Origin: Pelodictyon luteolum
Lineage (GTDB): Bacteria > Bacteroidota > Chlorobiia > Chlorobiales > Chlorobiaceae
Reading direction: 5' to 3'
DNA: 64,000 nucleotides
Assembly: GCF_001622165.1 (NCBI RefSeq)
Contig: NZ_LVWG01000031.1
Coordinates: 1-64,000, forward strand
Positions within the stretch are counted from its first letter, which is position 1, and each line of letters starts with the position of its first letter. The position numbers and the translations under genes were made by a program. The notes beneath the pieces were generated by a model that had not been told where the DNA came from, searched no databases, and saw only the letters and a list, made by a program, of their open reading frames with translations. Below are positions 18,720-29,956 of the stretch, piece after piece.

Positions 18720-19290
18720 CGCCCTCCTGAAAGCGTATCGTGAAGGGTTCTTCCCTATGGCTGATTCTTCCGACGGCCAGCTCTACTGGTGCCGTCCCGA
18801 GATGCGGGCGCTTTTCCGGCTGGAAAGCTACCGCCCTTCGCGCGATGTTCTTCGTCTCCAGCGCCGGGGGGAGTACTCGGTCTCCATCGACACGGATTTC
18901 GAGGCCGTAATCCGGGCCTGTGCTGCCCCGAGGAAAGATGATCCGGAAACCTGGATTTCAGAAGAGATCGTTGAAACCTACATACGCCTCTATGAGCTTG
19001 GTCTTGCCCACAGTGTCGAATGCCGCTACCGGGGGGAGCTTGCAGGCGGCCTTTACGGCATCGCCATCGCGGGGGCGTTCTTCGGGGAATCGATGTTCTT
19101 CCGCCGCTCATACGCTTCCCAGGTGGCGCTCTGGCATCTGGTCTGCCATCTCAGGCTGAAAGGATACCTGCTTCTCGATGCCCAGATCATTAACCCCCAT
19201 CTCCATCGACTCGGGGCTGTGGAAGTGCCGCACGACGAATACATGCGGCTGCTCGAGGAAGCGCTCCGCAAAAAGACCGCTTTTCTCTGA
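18706..19290 (+). CDS. aat: Leucyl/phenylalanyl-tRNA-protein transferase
   Basis: A 194-residue enzyme of the N-end rule (N-degron) pathway. It adds Leu or Phe from aminoacyl-tRNA to proteins with N-terminal Arg or Lys, marking them for ClpS/ClpAP. The start is set at MIPLDALLKAYREGFFPMA, the conserved N-terminus. Further family signatures are YWCRPEMRALF, WISEEIVETYIRLYELGLAHSVE, GGLYGIAIAGAFFGESMF and the C-terminal DAQIINPHLHRLGA. It overlaps the end of the nitroreductase-like gene. Confidence 0.95.
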   Translation: MIPLDALLKAYREGFFPMADSSDGQLYWCRPEMRALFRLESYRPSRDVLRLQRRGEYSVSIDTDFEAVIRACAAPRKDDPETWISEEIVETYIRLYELGLAHSVECRYRGELAGGLYGIAIAGAFFGESMFFRRSYASQVALWHLVCHLRLKGYLLLDAQIINPHLHRLGAVEVPHDEYMRLLEEALRKKTAFL

Positions 19291-19303
19291 GACGGGAAAG
19301 TGG

Positions 19304-19309
19304 TACCTT
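19304..19309 (+). promoter_or_regulatory. GTAYCTT box upstream of the ArsA-like gene (possible -10 element)
   Basis: TACCTT preceded by GG, 42 nt before the ATG at 19352. A TATAAT hexamer at 19317-19322 is an alternative -10 candidate, so the site is ambiguous. Confidence 0.3.
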
Positions 19310-19351
19310 ACGGGACTATAATTTTTGCGCCATCAAACCGTGGAGCGGCCT

Positions 19352-20653
19352 ATGCTGTCGAGGGATTTAACAGAAAACCAGCCTAAAACCCGGGTCATCA
19401 TATACTCCGGTAAAGGCGGAACGGGCAAGACCACCATATCCTCCTGTACAGCCGTGGCTCTTGCGCGGTCTGGCAAGCGGGTCCTCATCATGTCGTCCGA
19501 CCCCGCGCACTCGCTCTCCGATGTCTTCGACCTCCGAATCAGCCGCAACGACCCCCAGAAAATCGAAGAGAACCTCTACGGTCTCGAGGTCGATACGGTG
19601 TACGAGCTGAAGAAGAACATGTCGGGCTTCCAGAAGTTCGTCTCCACCTCCTATCAGAACAAGGGGATTGACAGCGGAATGGCCTCGGAGCTGACCACCC
19701 AGCCAGGCCTTGACGAAATCTTCGCACTCAGCCGTCTTCTCGACGAGGCACAGTCCGGCAAGTGGGACGCCGTCGTGCTCGACACTTCCCCGACCGGCAA
19801 CACGCTCCGTCTTCTGGCCTATCCCGAGATCATCATCGGCGGCAACATGGGCAAGCAGTTCTTTAAGCTCTACAAGAGCATGTCTTCGCTCGCACGTCCT
19901 CTCTCCGGCACATCCATTCCTGACGACGACTTTTTCAACGAGGTCAATGTGCTGCTCAAGCAGATGGAGGACATCAACCAGTTCATCCTCAGCCCCGAGG
20001 TTACGTTCCGCCTCGTTCTGAACCCCGAAAAGCTCTCGATTCTGGAGACGAAACGGGCATACACCTTCGTGCATCTTTACGGTATCAACATCGACGGCAT
20101 CGTCATCAACAAGATCCTTCCGACATCGAGGACCGTCGGTGAGTACTTCGAGTTCTGGGCCGACCTGCACAGCAAGTATCTGATGGAAATCGACAACTCG
20201 TTCTATCCCACACCGGTTTTCCGCTGCCACCTGCAGCGCACCGAGCCAATCGGGCCCGATGCCCTCTACGGCATCAGTGAGATGGTGTTCGGAGAGCAGG
20301 CGCCTGACAAGATCTTCTACTCGGGAAAGAATTTCTGGATCGAGACGAAGCGTAGCGAGCTCACCAAGGACCACCGTGAAATCCTTTGCATCAAGATCCC
20401 CTTCCTGAAGGATGCAGAAGAGGTGACGGTGGATCGTATGGGCACCGACATCGTCGTCGCCATCGACCGCGCCCAGCGCATAATTACCCTGCCGAGGGCG
20501 CTCTACAGTCTTGAGATGGAGAAGTTTGTCCGAGAAGACAGCCTGCTGCGGGTCATTTTCCGTGAAATTCCGGTCGACAAGGAAGAATCCGAGCTTAACG
20601 TCAACCGCAACGTGCTTGACAAGCTCCGCTCGCTACGGAGAATGAAGATCTGA
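19352..20653 (+). CDS. ArsA/Get3-family ATPase with C-terminal HSP20-like domain
   Basis: A protein of 433 residues from the ATG at 19352, which has a GGAG 6 nt upstream; a TTG at 19325 is possible but less likely. The deviant Walker A SGKGGTGKTT is at residues 19-28, followed by SSDPAHSLSDVFD and the switch segment DTSPTGNTLRLLAYP. There is a single ATPase domain, unlike the duplicated E. coli ArsA. The last ~90 residues (LCIKIPFL then DIVVAIDRAQRIITLP) match the ArsA_HSP20 beta domain found in bacterial homologues. Such proteins are common in phototrophs and may sort membrane or tail-anchored proteins rather than pump arsenite; no arsB, arsC or arsR is nearby. Confidence 0.85.
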   Translation: MLSRDLTENQPKTRVIIYSGKGGTGKTTISSCTAVALARSGKRVLIMSSDPAHSLSDVFDLRISRNDPQKIEENLYGLEVDTVYELKKNMSGFQKFVSTSYQNKGIDSGMASELTTQPGLDEIFALSRLLDEAQSGKWDAVVLDTSPTGNTLRLLAYPEIIIGGNMGKQFFKLYKSMSSLARPLSGTSIPDDDFFNEVNVLLKQMEDINQFILSPEVTFRLVLNPEKLSILETKRAYTFVHLYGINIDGIVINKILPTSRTVGEYFEFWADLHSKYLMEIDNSFYPTPVFRCHLQRTEPIGPDALYGISEMVFGEQAPDKIFYSGKNFWIETKRSELTKDHREILCIKIPFLKDAEEVTVDRMGTDIVVAIDRAQRIITLPRALYSLEMEKFVREDSLLRVIFREIPVDKEESELNVNRNVLDKLRSLRRMKI

Positions 20654-20718
20654 CGGGCGTTTCCGGGGTCTGGCGATAAAATTTGAAGCGAAACTTTTAA
20701 GTTTTACACGGAAACTCG

Positions 20719-20724
20719 TATCTT
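20719..20724 (+). promoter_or_regulatory. GTAYCTT box upstream of fabI (possible -10 element)
   Basis: TATCTT preceded by CG, 65 nt before the fabI ATG. A TTTTAA lies 18 bp further upstream (20695-20700) as a possible upstream element. Confidence 0.35.
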
Positions 20725-20789
20725 CATTGTTTGAAATATTGAAATAAGGGGCTCTCCCCCCATTTTTTGTTAAAGAACCAGCTTATATC

Positions 20790-21671
20790 ATGTCCGAGAA
20801 CGCGCACTATGGTCTTTTGAAAGGGAAGAAAGGAATTGTTTTCGGCCCGCTTGATGAAAGCAGCATCGGGTGGCAGATTGCAGTCCACGCCCACAGGGAA
20901 GGTGCCAGCATAGCTATTTCGAACGTTGCCGCAGCAATGCGTTTCGGCAACACCGATGAGCTTTCGGCTCTCTGCGGCAACGCCCCGGTCATTGTCTGCG
21001 ACGCTTCCAAGAACGAGGATGTCGACAGCTGCTTTCGCGAACTGAAAGAGAAGCTCGGAAAGGTTGATTTCATCGTGCACTCCATCGGCATGTCGCAGAA
21101 CATCCGCAAGCAGCTTCCTTACGAGGAGCTGAACTACGAGTGGTTCATGCGCACCCTTGACGTTTCAGGTCTTTCGCTCCACAGGCTAGTCTCCTACGCC
21201 CTGAAGAACGACGTACTCAACGATGGTGCCAGTGTACTGGCTCTCTCCTATATCGCATCGCAGCGCAACTACTGGACATACTCCGATATGGGCGACGCAA
21301 AGTCGCTTCTCGAGTCGATCGTCCGCAGCTACGGGCCCCGGCTAGCCCGCCGCGGTATCCGCATCAATACGATTTCGCAGAGCCCGACCTACACCAAGGC
21401 AGGCAGCGGCATCCCCGGATTCGAAAAAATGTTCGAGTACAGCGACCTCATGTCGCCGCTCGGCAACGCTTCCGCTGTGGAGTGTGCCGAATATGCCATG
21501 ACCATTCTCAGCGACCTTTCCCGCAAGGTCACCATGCAGAACCTGTTCCATGACGGCGGCTACAGCTCCATGGGTGCAACCATTCCCATGATCAAGCTTG
21601 CCCACGAAGTACTCAACGACAAGGAACTCGCCGAACGGGTCGGTCTTGAGGATTTCAAGCCTGCCAAGTGA
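20790..21671 (+). CDS. fabI: Enoyl-ACP reductase (NADH), FabI
   Basis: A 293-residue short-chain dehydrogenase that reduces trans-2-enoyl-ACP in the last step of fatty-acid elongation. The catalytic Tyr-x6-Lys is YSDMGDAK with Tyr164 and Lys171. The N-terminal nucleotide-binding segment is GIVFGPLDESSIGWQIA and a further motif is HSIGMSQN. It is about 30 residues longer than E. coli FabI because of a C-terminal tail (from about 260), as seen in Bacteroidetes/Chlorobi homologues. It stands alone between the ArsA-like gene and icd, with an upstream promoter-like box and a hairpin after the stop. Confidence 0.93.
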   Translation: MSENAHYGLLKGKKGIVFGPLDESSIGWQIAVHAHREGASIAISNVAAAMRFGNTDELSALCGNAPVIVCDASKNEDVDSCFRELKEKLGKVDFIVHSIGMSQNIRKQLPYEELNYEWFMRTLDVSGLSLHRLVSYALKNDVLNDGASVLALSYIASQRNYWTYSDMGDAKSLLESIVRSYGPRLARRGIRINTISQSPTYTKAGSGIPGFEKMFEYSDLMSPLGNASAVECAEYAMTILSDLSRKVTMQNLFHDGGYSSMGATIPMIKLAHEVLNDKELAERVGLEDFKPAK

Positions 21672-21678
21672 TTTTTGA

Positions 21679-21705
21679 GGGGGCCGCCGGGTTTCGGCAG
21701 CCCCC
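21679..21705 (+). terminator. Probable terminator hairpin after fabI
   Basis: GGGGGC and GCCG on the left arm pair with CGGC and GCCCCC on the right around a 5-nt loop, with one C-A mismatch in the stem. It begins 8 bp after the fabI stop codon. The following T-tract is weak. Confidence 0.6.
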
Positions 21706-21823
21706 CTTGTTCCAGTTATTCCAATGTTTTTCAGCTGATCATGCTTCACGGGAGGGTCCCTTCCGTGTTGGTCTTTTATTCCGTTTTCGATGGCTTTCCA
21801 CCAGTGCTGCTTTCACCGTTTAA

Positions 21824-24130
<2,307 letters not shown>

Positions 24131-24164
24131 TCATCCCCGTTGATAGAGAGCAGTGCTCCTATGG

Positions 24165-24201
24165 AGCAGAAAAACCCGGTTTCCAGCCGGGTTTTTCTGC
24201 T
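24165..24201 (+). terminator. Strong intrinsic terminator after icd
   Basis: A perfect 15-bp stem (24165-24179 with 24187-24201) around a 7-nt loop; the right arm contains TTTTT. It begins 34 bp after the icd stop codon. This is the longest perfect hairpin noticed in the window. Confidence 0.88.
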
Positions 24202-24242
24202 TTCAGGGGTAGGCTGTCCTTCAGATTCCGCTCTTCCCTTCG

Positions 24243-24248
24243 TACCTT
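24243..24248 (+). promoter_or_regulatory. GTAYCTT box upstream of the YmdB-like gene (possible -10 element)
   Basis: TACCTT preceded by CG, 50 nt before the ATG at 24299 and just after the icd terminator, so it is well placed to start a new transcript. Confidence 0.35.
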
Positions 24249-24298
24249 ATGAATCTAGGCGAGGAGACCCCCAACGGAAAACAAAAGGACGGTACAGC

Positions 24299-25114
24299 AT
24301 GGCAGCAAAAACCCTCAAGGTGATGTTCATCGGCGACGTGATTGGTACGCCGGGCCTGAAAATGGTCGGGTTGATGCTGAAGGGGTTCATCAATGCCCAT
24401 CAGATCGATTTCGTCATCTGCAACGGCGAGAACGCCCACAACGGCAAAGGGCTCAGCCTGGATGCACTGAACCAGCTGCTTGAGTCAGGTGTCGATGTGG
24501 TCACAGGAGGAAACCACACATGGAGCAATTTCAACTTTTTCGATACCCTGAAAACCCATCCCAAGGTACTCCGGCCACTCAACTACCCGAAAGGCACCTA
24601 CGGCAGGGGGTTCGGTATCTATCCGCTTCCCGGGGGGCTCGGCAATATCGCCGTGGTGAACCTGCAGGGACGCACCTTCATGTACCCCATCGACTGCCCG
24701 TTCCGGACCGCCGACTGGGTTCTGAAGCAGGTCAAGGACCAGGCACGCTTCGTCTTTGTCGACTTCCACGCCGAAGCAACGGCTGAAAAGATCGCCCTCG
24801 GCTGGTACCTTGACGGCCGGGTATCGGCCCTTATCGGCACCCATACCCACGTGCAGACGGCTGATGAGCGGATTCTTCCGAAAGGAACCGGTTACTGTTC
24901 CGACGCCGGCATGACCGGCCCGTTCCATTCGGTCATCGGCATGCAGACGAAGTCGGCCACAGACCGCATGCTGTATCAGACCCCTCATAAATACGAGTGT
25001 GCCGAAGACGACGTGCATTTCTCTGCAGTCATCGTGGCGCTTGATGCCCAAACGGGAAAAACGGTTGGTATCCAGCGCTTCTTTTACCCGGAGTTCGAAA
25101 AGGGGAGTCTCTGA
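24299..25114 (+). CDS. YmdB-family metallophosphoesterase
   Basis: A protein of 271 residues from the ATG at 24299, with AAAAGGAC as the ribosome-binding region; the frame reaching back to 24140 runs through the icd terminator and is not coding. The metal-site motifs are clear: FIGDVIGTPG, NGENAHNGKG, GGNHTWSN, VDFHAEATAEK and IGTHTHVQTAD, followed by YCSDAGMTGP. The family (TIGR00282/YmdB) includes Bacillus YmdB, a phosphodiesterase active on cyclic nucleotides such as 2',3'-cAMP. The substrate in this organism is unknown. Confidence 0.88.
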   Translation: MAAKTLKVMFIGDVIGTPGLKMVGLMLKGFINAHQIDFVICNGENAHNGKGLSLDALNQLLESGVDVVTGGNHTWSNFNFFDTLKTHPKVLRPLNYPKGTYGRGFGIYPLPGGLGNIAVVNLQGRTFMYPIDCPFRTADWVLKQVKDQARFVFVDFHAEATAEKIALGWYLDGRVSALIGTHTHVQTADERILPKGTGYCSDAGMTGPFHSVIGMQTKSATDRMLYQTPHKYECAEDDVHFSAVIVALDAQTGKTVGIQRFFYPEFEKGSL

Positions 25115-25140
25115 GGGTGAGTGCCTGAAACAGTGGAATG

Positions 25141-25173
25141 AAAAAAGCCGCCCTTATGCAAGGCGGCTTTTTT
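25141..25173. terminator. Bidirectional terminator between the YmdB-like gene and fbp
   Basis: A perfect inverted repeat, AAAAAAGCCGCC at 25141-25152 and GGCGGCTTTTTT at 25162-25173, with a 9-nt loop. A-runs on one side and T-runs on the other allow it to serve both converging genes. Confidence 0.9.
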
Positions 25174-25205
25174 AGTGGTCGATACGCTGGAAGAGAGCGT
25201 GATGC

Positions 25206-26207
25206 TCAGCGGATACCCTGTTCGAACTCCTCTGCAACCTTTACGTCCGCCATGCTGCCGATATAGAGCGGCGTACGCTGGTGCAGTTCCGAGGGGTCGA
25301 TCTCAAGGATGCGGCGGTGTCCGTCGGTTGCGCGCCCACCGGCCTGTTCGCAGATGAAGGCAAGCGGGTTAGCCTCATACATCAGGCGCAGCTTGCCGCT
25401 GGGATGCTTCGTGGTGGGCGGATAGACGAAGACGCCTCCGGTGAGGAGGTTGCGGTGGAAATCAGCGACGAGTGAGCCGATATAGCGGGTGCTGTAGGGG
25501 CGGCCGGTTGCCGGATCCTCCTCCTTGATGTAGTCGAGGTAGCGCTTGGTCCCGTCGTTGAACTGTGCGTAGGATCCCTCGTTGATGGAGTAGTACTTGC
25601 CGCTTTCGGGCGTGGTGATGTTTTCATGCGAGAGCAGGAACTCGCCGATGGTCGGGTCGTAGGTGAAGCCGTGGACGCCGTTGCCGGTGGTGTAGACCAT
25701 GACGACGGAGGAACCGTAGATGACATAGCCTGCCGCAACCTGTTCTGAGCCTTTCTGCAGGCAGTCGCTGATGCTGGCGTTGCAGGGGTTGCTGCTCTTG
25801 ATCCGGTAAATCGAAAAGATGGTGCCGACGCTGACGTTGACATCGATGTTCGATGAGCCGTCCAGCGGGTCGAAGAGCAGGGCGTAGCTTCCGGTTTCGT
25901 TTTTCGGGGGGATGATGATGCCTTCGTTTTCTTCTGATCCCATAATGGCGAACCGTCCGTGCTGGCCGATGGCATTGATGATCTTGTCATTGGCGAACAG
26001 ATCCAGTTTTTTTACCTCTTCACCCTGCACGTTCGTGCTGCCTGCAAAACCGAGAATGTCCACCAGTCCCGCCCGGACCACTTCACGGCGTACCAGCTTG
26101 GCGGCGAACGCAACGTCGCTCAACAGGTCGGTGAGTTCTCCGGTCGCTTCCGGGAAGTTTTTCTGCTGCTCGAGGATGTGGCGTTCGATGGTGATGAGCT
26201 GGCTCAT
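25206..26207 (-). CDS. fbp: Fructose-1,6-bisphosphatase class 1
   Basis: A 333-residue enzyme that hydrolyses fructose 1,6-bisphosphate to fructose 6-phosphate, the committed step of gluconeogenesis. In an organism fixing CO2 by the reverse TCA cycle it feeds glycogen and sugar synthesis. The metal and substrate motifs [38 protein letters not shown] and, near the C-terminus, [13 protein letters not shown] are all present. The N-terminus ([11 protein letters not shown]) agrees with the family. It converges on the YmdB-like gene across a shared terminator and is divergent from recJ. Confidence 0.95.
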   Translation of the reverse strand: MSQLITIERHILEQQKNFPEATGELTDLLSDVAFAAKLVRREVVRAGLVDILGFAGSTNVQGEEVKKLDLFANDKIINAIGQHGRFAIMGSEENEGIIIPPKNETGSYALLFDPLDGSSNIDVNVSVGTIFSIYRIKSSNPCNASISDCLQKGSEQVAAGYVIYGSSVVMVYTTGNGVHGFTYDPTIGEFLLSHENITTPESGKYYSINEGSYAQFNDGTKRYLDYIKEEDPATGRPYSTRYIGSLVADFHRNLLTGGVFVYPPTTKHPSGKLRLMYEANPLAFICEQAGGRATDGHRRILEIDPSELHQRTPLYIGSMADVKVAEEFEQGIR

Positions 26208-26300
26208 GGAGTTATGGGTCCTGATGGTTGATGGGACGGCGACAGGGATAATCCCGGCCGTAAACCTGTAATTTAGAAATATCCCTGTCCAAATTCAAGG

Positions 26301-26326
26301 AGGGGCCCCTTCCCCTTTTGCGGGGA
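26301..26326. other. GC-rich dyads in the fbp/recJ divergent spacer
   Basis: The 178-bp spacer between the fbp and recJ starts holds a perfect palindrome AGGGGCCCCT (26301-26310) followed directly by a small hairpin TCCCC-TTTTGC-GGGGA (26311-26326). They could be regulatory sites or the end of a leader; nothing else in the spacer distinguishes these. Confidence 0.35.
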
Positions 26327-26385
26327 GTGGCGGAAGCGTTACATTCAATTTTTATGCTTCAGGCAACCTTCCCCAGAGACCCTCC

Positions 26386-28101
26386 ATGAAACGATTCCGC
26401 TGGACCATTCTTTCCGCAGATGATGCCGCGGTTGCCGCCATGATGGAATCCATCAATGTCTCTATGCCCCTGGCCCGGGCGCTCCTCAACCGTGGCATCG
26501 ACACCTTTGATGCCGCCAGAAACTTTTTCAGGGCATCACTCGAAAGCCTGCACTCCCCGCTCCTCTTCGGTGATATGGAAATCGCCGTCAGGCGGGTGCT
26601 GAAAGCTGTCCGGGATGGGGAGCGGATTATGCTCTACGGCGACTACGATGTTGATGGCACGACCGGAACGGCAATGCTCCACCGGTTTCTCGGAGGGCTC
26701 GGTGCCGAAGTGTCATGGTACATCAATGACCGCTTCCAGGAGGGCTACGGGCTCTCTCCGGAGGGGATTGACGCCGCTGCCTCAAGGGGAGTGGGGCTTG
26801 TCATCACCGTCGACTGCGGCATCCGTGCCAATGATGCCGTGAGCCGGGCCCGGGGGCTCGGCATGGATGTGATCGTCTGTGACCACCACGAACCCGACCT
26901 CCTTCCCGATGCAGTTGCGATCCTCAACCCCAAGGTTCCCGGTTGCCGCTATCCTTTCCGTGAGCTCTGCGGCTGCGGTGTGGCTTTCAAGTTCATACAG
27001 GCCATTGCAGATGAGACGGGAGAGGGTGAAAAAGCCTGGCGGGAGTATCTGGCCTATGTGGCCATCGCAACGGCAGCCGACATGGTTGAACTCACTGACG
27101 AGAACCGGGTGCTGGTCCGTGAAGGGCTTGTCCGGATACAGTCGGCTCCCAGTCAGAGTCTTCAGGAAATGTTCCGGATCATGAAGGTTGCCTCCACAGA
27201 GGTCGGCATGTTCAATATTGCCTTCGGCATCGCGCCGCGCATCAACGCTGCGGGTCGCATGGGTTCGGCAAAAAGGGCCATGGAGTGGCTTCTCTCGGAG
27301 TCGGCTGTGGACGCCCGGCGCCATGCCGACGGACTCGAGGAGCTCAATACCCTGCGACGTCAAACCGATGCCGACATCATGGAGAAAGCCGAAAAGATGC
27401 TCGACGGGCATTTCGCCTCCTATTGCTCTTCCATTGTCCTGTACGACGAGTCATGGCACCTCGGCGTGCTCGGTATCGTGGCCTCGAAGATGCTTGAACG
27501 CCATTATCTGCCGACGGTCATCATGGGTGGCATGAACGGCCTGGTTAAAGGATCGGTCAGGAGTGTGGAGGGGCTGGATGTATACGGGGTGCTTGAGGAA
27601 TGCCGAGACCTTCTGCTGCAGTTCGGGGGTCACCGGCAGGCGGCCGGAGTTACATTGCTTCCTGAGAACCTTTCCGCATTCAGGAAACGGTTCGATGCTG
27701 CTTCAGCTTCACGGCTCGGCATCCGTGAGCGTCAGAAAGAGCTCGTGATCGATGCTGAACTCCGGCTTGAAGATGCCGGAGAGAAGTTCATCAGGGTGCT
27801 TGAGCAGTTCTCACCACACGGGTTCGGCAACCGCGAGCCGGTGTTTATGACAAAGGGACTCCGGGTTCACGGCAGGCCGCGGCTCCTGAAGGAGCGGCAT
27901 GTCAAGTTCAGTGTCCGCGACGGCAGCGGGCGCTTCTTCGACGTTATCGGTTTCGATCGCCGAGATGTCTTCGATGCTCTGGAGGCCGATCCCCGGGCGG
28001 TGTTTTCCATGGCATACTCGCTTGAAAACAGAGTGTGGAACGGCCGTGCCCAGCTGCAGTGCCGCCTGTACGACCTTGATGTTTCGACTCCCCTCGACTG
28101 A
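26386..28101 (+). CDS. recJ: Single-stranded-DNA-specific exonuclease RecJ
   Basis: A 571-residue 5'-3' single-strand exonuclease used in recombination and repair. The DHH-family motifs are present: YGDYDVDGTTGTAM at 84-97 (Asp86, Asp88, Asp90), VDCGI, CDHHEP, and the DHHA1 motif GGHRQAAG near residue 418. The C-terminal ~120 residues form the OB-like domain usual for RecJ. The length matches the family. The gene is divergent from fbp and converges on the flippase-like gene with only 21 bp between the ends, where no hairpin is evident. Confidence 0.94.
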   Translation: MKRFRWTILSADDAAVAAMMESINVSMPLARALLNRGIDTFDAARNFFRASLESLHSPLLFGDMEIAVRRVLKAVRDGERIMLYGDYDVDGTTGTAMLHRFLGGLGAEVSWYINDRFQEGYGLSPEGIDAAASRGVGLVITVDCGIRANDAVSRARGLGMDVIVCDHHEPDLLPDAVAILNPKVPGCRYPFRELCGCGVAFKFIQAIADETGEGEKAWREYLAYVAIATAADMVELTDENRVLVREGLVRIQSAPSQSLQEMFRIMKVASTEVGMFNIAFGIAPRINAAGRMGSAKRAMEWLLSESAVDARRHADGLEELNTLRRQTDADIMEKAEKMLDGHFASYCSSIVLYDESWHLGVLGIVASKMLERHYLPTVIMGGMNGLVKGSVRSVEGLDVYGVLEECRDLLLQFGGHRQAAGVTLLPENLSAFRKRFDAASASRLGIRERQKELVIDAELRLEDAGEKFIRVLEQFSPHGFGNREPVFMTKGLRVHGRPRLLKERHVKFSVRDGSGRFFDVIGFDRRDVFDALEADPRAVFSMAYSLENRVWNGRAQLQCRLYDLDVSTPLD

Positions 28102-28122
28102 TCAGGGAGGAGTAGGAACTGT

Positions 28123-28989
28123 TCAGGACTCTTTCGTTTCTTCAGGTATGCTGGCTTCGTGCCGTATCCTGAGGAGTATCCCCGGCAGGGATGATATGGC
28201 TGATATCCCGAAGAACACCAGCGAAAGGGCTATGCCGAGGCTGGCGTCAAGGTTGATGTGGCTTAGCATATAATAGAAGGTAACCTCCCTTGCGCCTGCG
28301 CCCCCGACCGTGATCGGCAGGATTGTCGCCACCGTCGAAATCATGAAGATGGCCAGATAGTCGATGCTGTGGGTACCGGGTGCCAGGGCCTGCAGGATGA
28401 AGAATGCCGTGGCGGCCTGGGCGGCCTGCACCATGACGGATTCAAGCGCCGTAATGGCAAACAGGTCGAGAAACTGCCGGTAGACGAAACGGTTCAGGAT
28501 GTAGGCCAGGGGATAAACGGCCAGAAGCCCCGCCCATGCATAGGGAACAGCTTCGGGCATGGTGCTGGCGAACGAGCTGGGCAGCAGGAGGATGAGGCCG
28601 AGAAAAATGAGCGCGATGATGCCGGTCAGCCGGTCCCAGAATACGGCATGGAAGACGTTGATGGTCTTGACCCGGTGGTTTTTCTGCAGAACGAAAATCT
28701 TGTAGCCGTCCCCGCCGACCCCCCCGGGAAGGAAGAGGTTATAGAACATCCCAAGGTAATAGAGCTTCAGGTTGTAGGCCCAGGAGAGGTTGAGCCCGAC
28801 TGCTTTGAAGAATCTGTTCAGCCTGACGGCGTTGAAGAGCTTCGAAAGGTTGAAAAAAAGAACCGCACAGATGATGTACCATGGGTTGGAGCCGCCGATG
28901 GCCGCACCGATCTGGCGGACATCGGTTTTCTGCAGGACGAGGTAGAGGGCGGCAAGGGTAACGAGTATCTGGAGCGCCGCCTTGAGCAT
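28123..28989 (-). CDS. Flippase-like membrane protein (UPF0104 / LPG-synthase TM region family)
   Basis: A protein of 288 residues if it starts at MLKAALQILVTL, 14 nt after the stop of the upstream glycosyltransferase gene. It is hydrophobic throughout, with about seven or eight membrane segments. The segment FNLSKLFNAVRLNRFFKAVG and the later FLPGGVGGDGYKIFVL fit the AglD/MprF-N-terminal (UPF0104) family. These proteins often accompany polyprenyl-phosphate sugar transferases and may move lipid-linked sugars across the membrane or add them to acceptors. It is the last gene of a four-gene operon with a GT2 enzyme, a GT-C enzyme and a PAP2 phosphatase. Confidence 0.78.
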   Translation of the reverse strand: MLKAALQILVTLAALYLVLQKTDVRQIGAAIGGSNPWYIICAVLFFNLSKLFNAVRLNRFFKAVGLNLSWAYNLKLYYLGMFYNLFLPGGVGGDGYKIFVLQKNHRVKTINVFHAVFWDRLTGIIALIFLGLILLLPSSFASTMPEAVPYAWAGLLAVYPLAYILNRFVYRQFLDLFAITALESVMVQAAQAATAFFILQALAPGTHSIDYLAIFMISTVATILPITVGGAGAREVTFYYMLSHINLDASLGIALSLVFFGISAISSLPGILLRIRHEASIPEETKES

Positions 28990-29005
28990 CTTTTTGATGC
29001 CGGAA

Positions 29006-29956
29006 CTAGTGTTTGCCAACGATTTTCCGGATGATGTAGGGTTTCTTGTTCTGTGACTCGTAGTAGGTCCGCATGATGAACTCGGCAATAAAGCCCGTAG
29101 TGATGAGCTGGATGCCGATGAATGTCAGGATGATTCCGAGCGAGAGCAGCGGACGGCTGCCGATGTCCTCTCCGAGAATCTTTACCGTGAGCAGATAGAT
29201 GTTCATCGTCAGGCCGATAAAGAGCGAGAGAAACCCGAGGGTCCCGAAAAGGTGCATCGGCCGCTGGCTGTATTTCTGGAAGAAAACCATGAAGAGCAGG
29301 TCGCTGAGTACCTTGAACGTTCTGCCGATCCCGTATTTCGATGTGCCGAACTTCCGGGCGTGGTGGCGCACGTCGACCTCTTCCATTTTCGCCCCGTAAA
29401 GCTGGACAAGTACCGGAATGAAGCGGTGGAGCTCGCCGTACAGCCCGAGGTTTTTTGCCACATCCTGCTTGAACACCTTCAGGGTGCAGCCGTAGTCGCG
29501 GATGTGCACGTCGGTCATGTTGCGGATGATGGCGTTGGCGATGGCGCTCGGGATCTTTCGCAGCATCATGCCGTCCTTGCGGCCGGCCCGCCTTCCTGCA
29601 ACGACGTCGAGGTCGTGGTCATGAAGGTACTGCATCATCATCGGAATGTCGCCGGGGTCGTTCTGCAGATCGCCGTCCATGGTGGCGATGAGCTCACCTT
29701 CGGCCTCTGCGATGCCTGCAGCCATGGCCGTTGTCTGGCCGTAGTTCTTGTTCAGCACCACGAGCTTCACGTTCGGTGTCCTGAGTGCTTCGATTGCGTC
29801 GATTGTGCCGTCCGAGGATCCGTCGTCGACCAGAACGATTTCATGCTCGACGCCCGACAGTGCCGTCTGGAGCGCTTCGAAGAGCGGCTTGATGCTCTCC
29901 TCTTCGTTCATGACCGGTATGACGACTGAGAGTTTCATGGCAGGGGTTTCATTCAT
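29006..29956 (-). CDS. Polyprenyl-phosphate glycosyltransferase, GT2 family (DPM1/ArnC-like)
   Basis: A 316-residue enzyme. The N-terminal GT-A domain has VVIPVMNEEESI, VLVDDGSSDGT and the metal-binding ATMDGDLQNDP; DYGCTLKVF and a two-helix C-terminal membrane anchor (about 235-300) follow. It belongs with the enzymes that load a sugar onto polyprenyl phosphate (dolichol-phosphate mannose synthase, GtrB, ArnC). The start overlaps the stop codon of the GT-C gene as ATGA, and the flippase-like gene follows by 16 bp. The sugar cannot be named from sequence. Confidence 0.87.
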   Translation of the reverse strand: MNETPAMKLSVVIPVMNEEESIKPLFEALQTALSGVEHEIVLVDDGSSDGTIDAIEALRTPNVKLVVLNKNYGQTTAMAAGIAEAEGELIATMDGDLQNDPGDIPMMMQYLHDHDLDVVAGRRAGRKDGMMLRKIPSAIANAIIRNMTDVHIRDYGCTLKVFKQDVAKNLGLYGELHRFIPVLVQLYGAKMEEVDVRHHARKFGTSKYGIGRTFKVLSDLLFMVFFQKYSQRPMHLFGTLGFLSLFIGLTMNIYLLTVKILGEDIGSRPLLSLGIILTFIGIQLITTGFIAEFIMRTYYESQNKKPYIIRKIVGKH

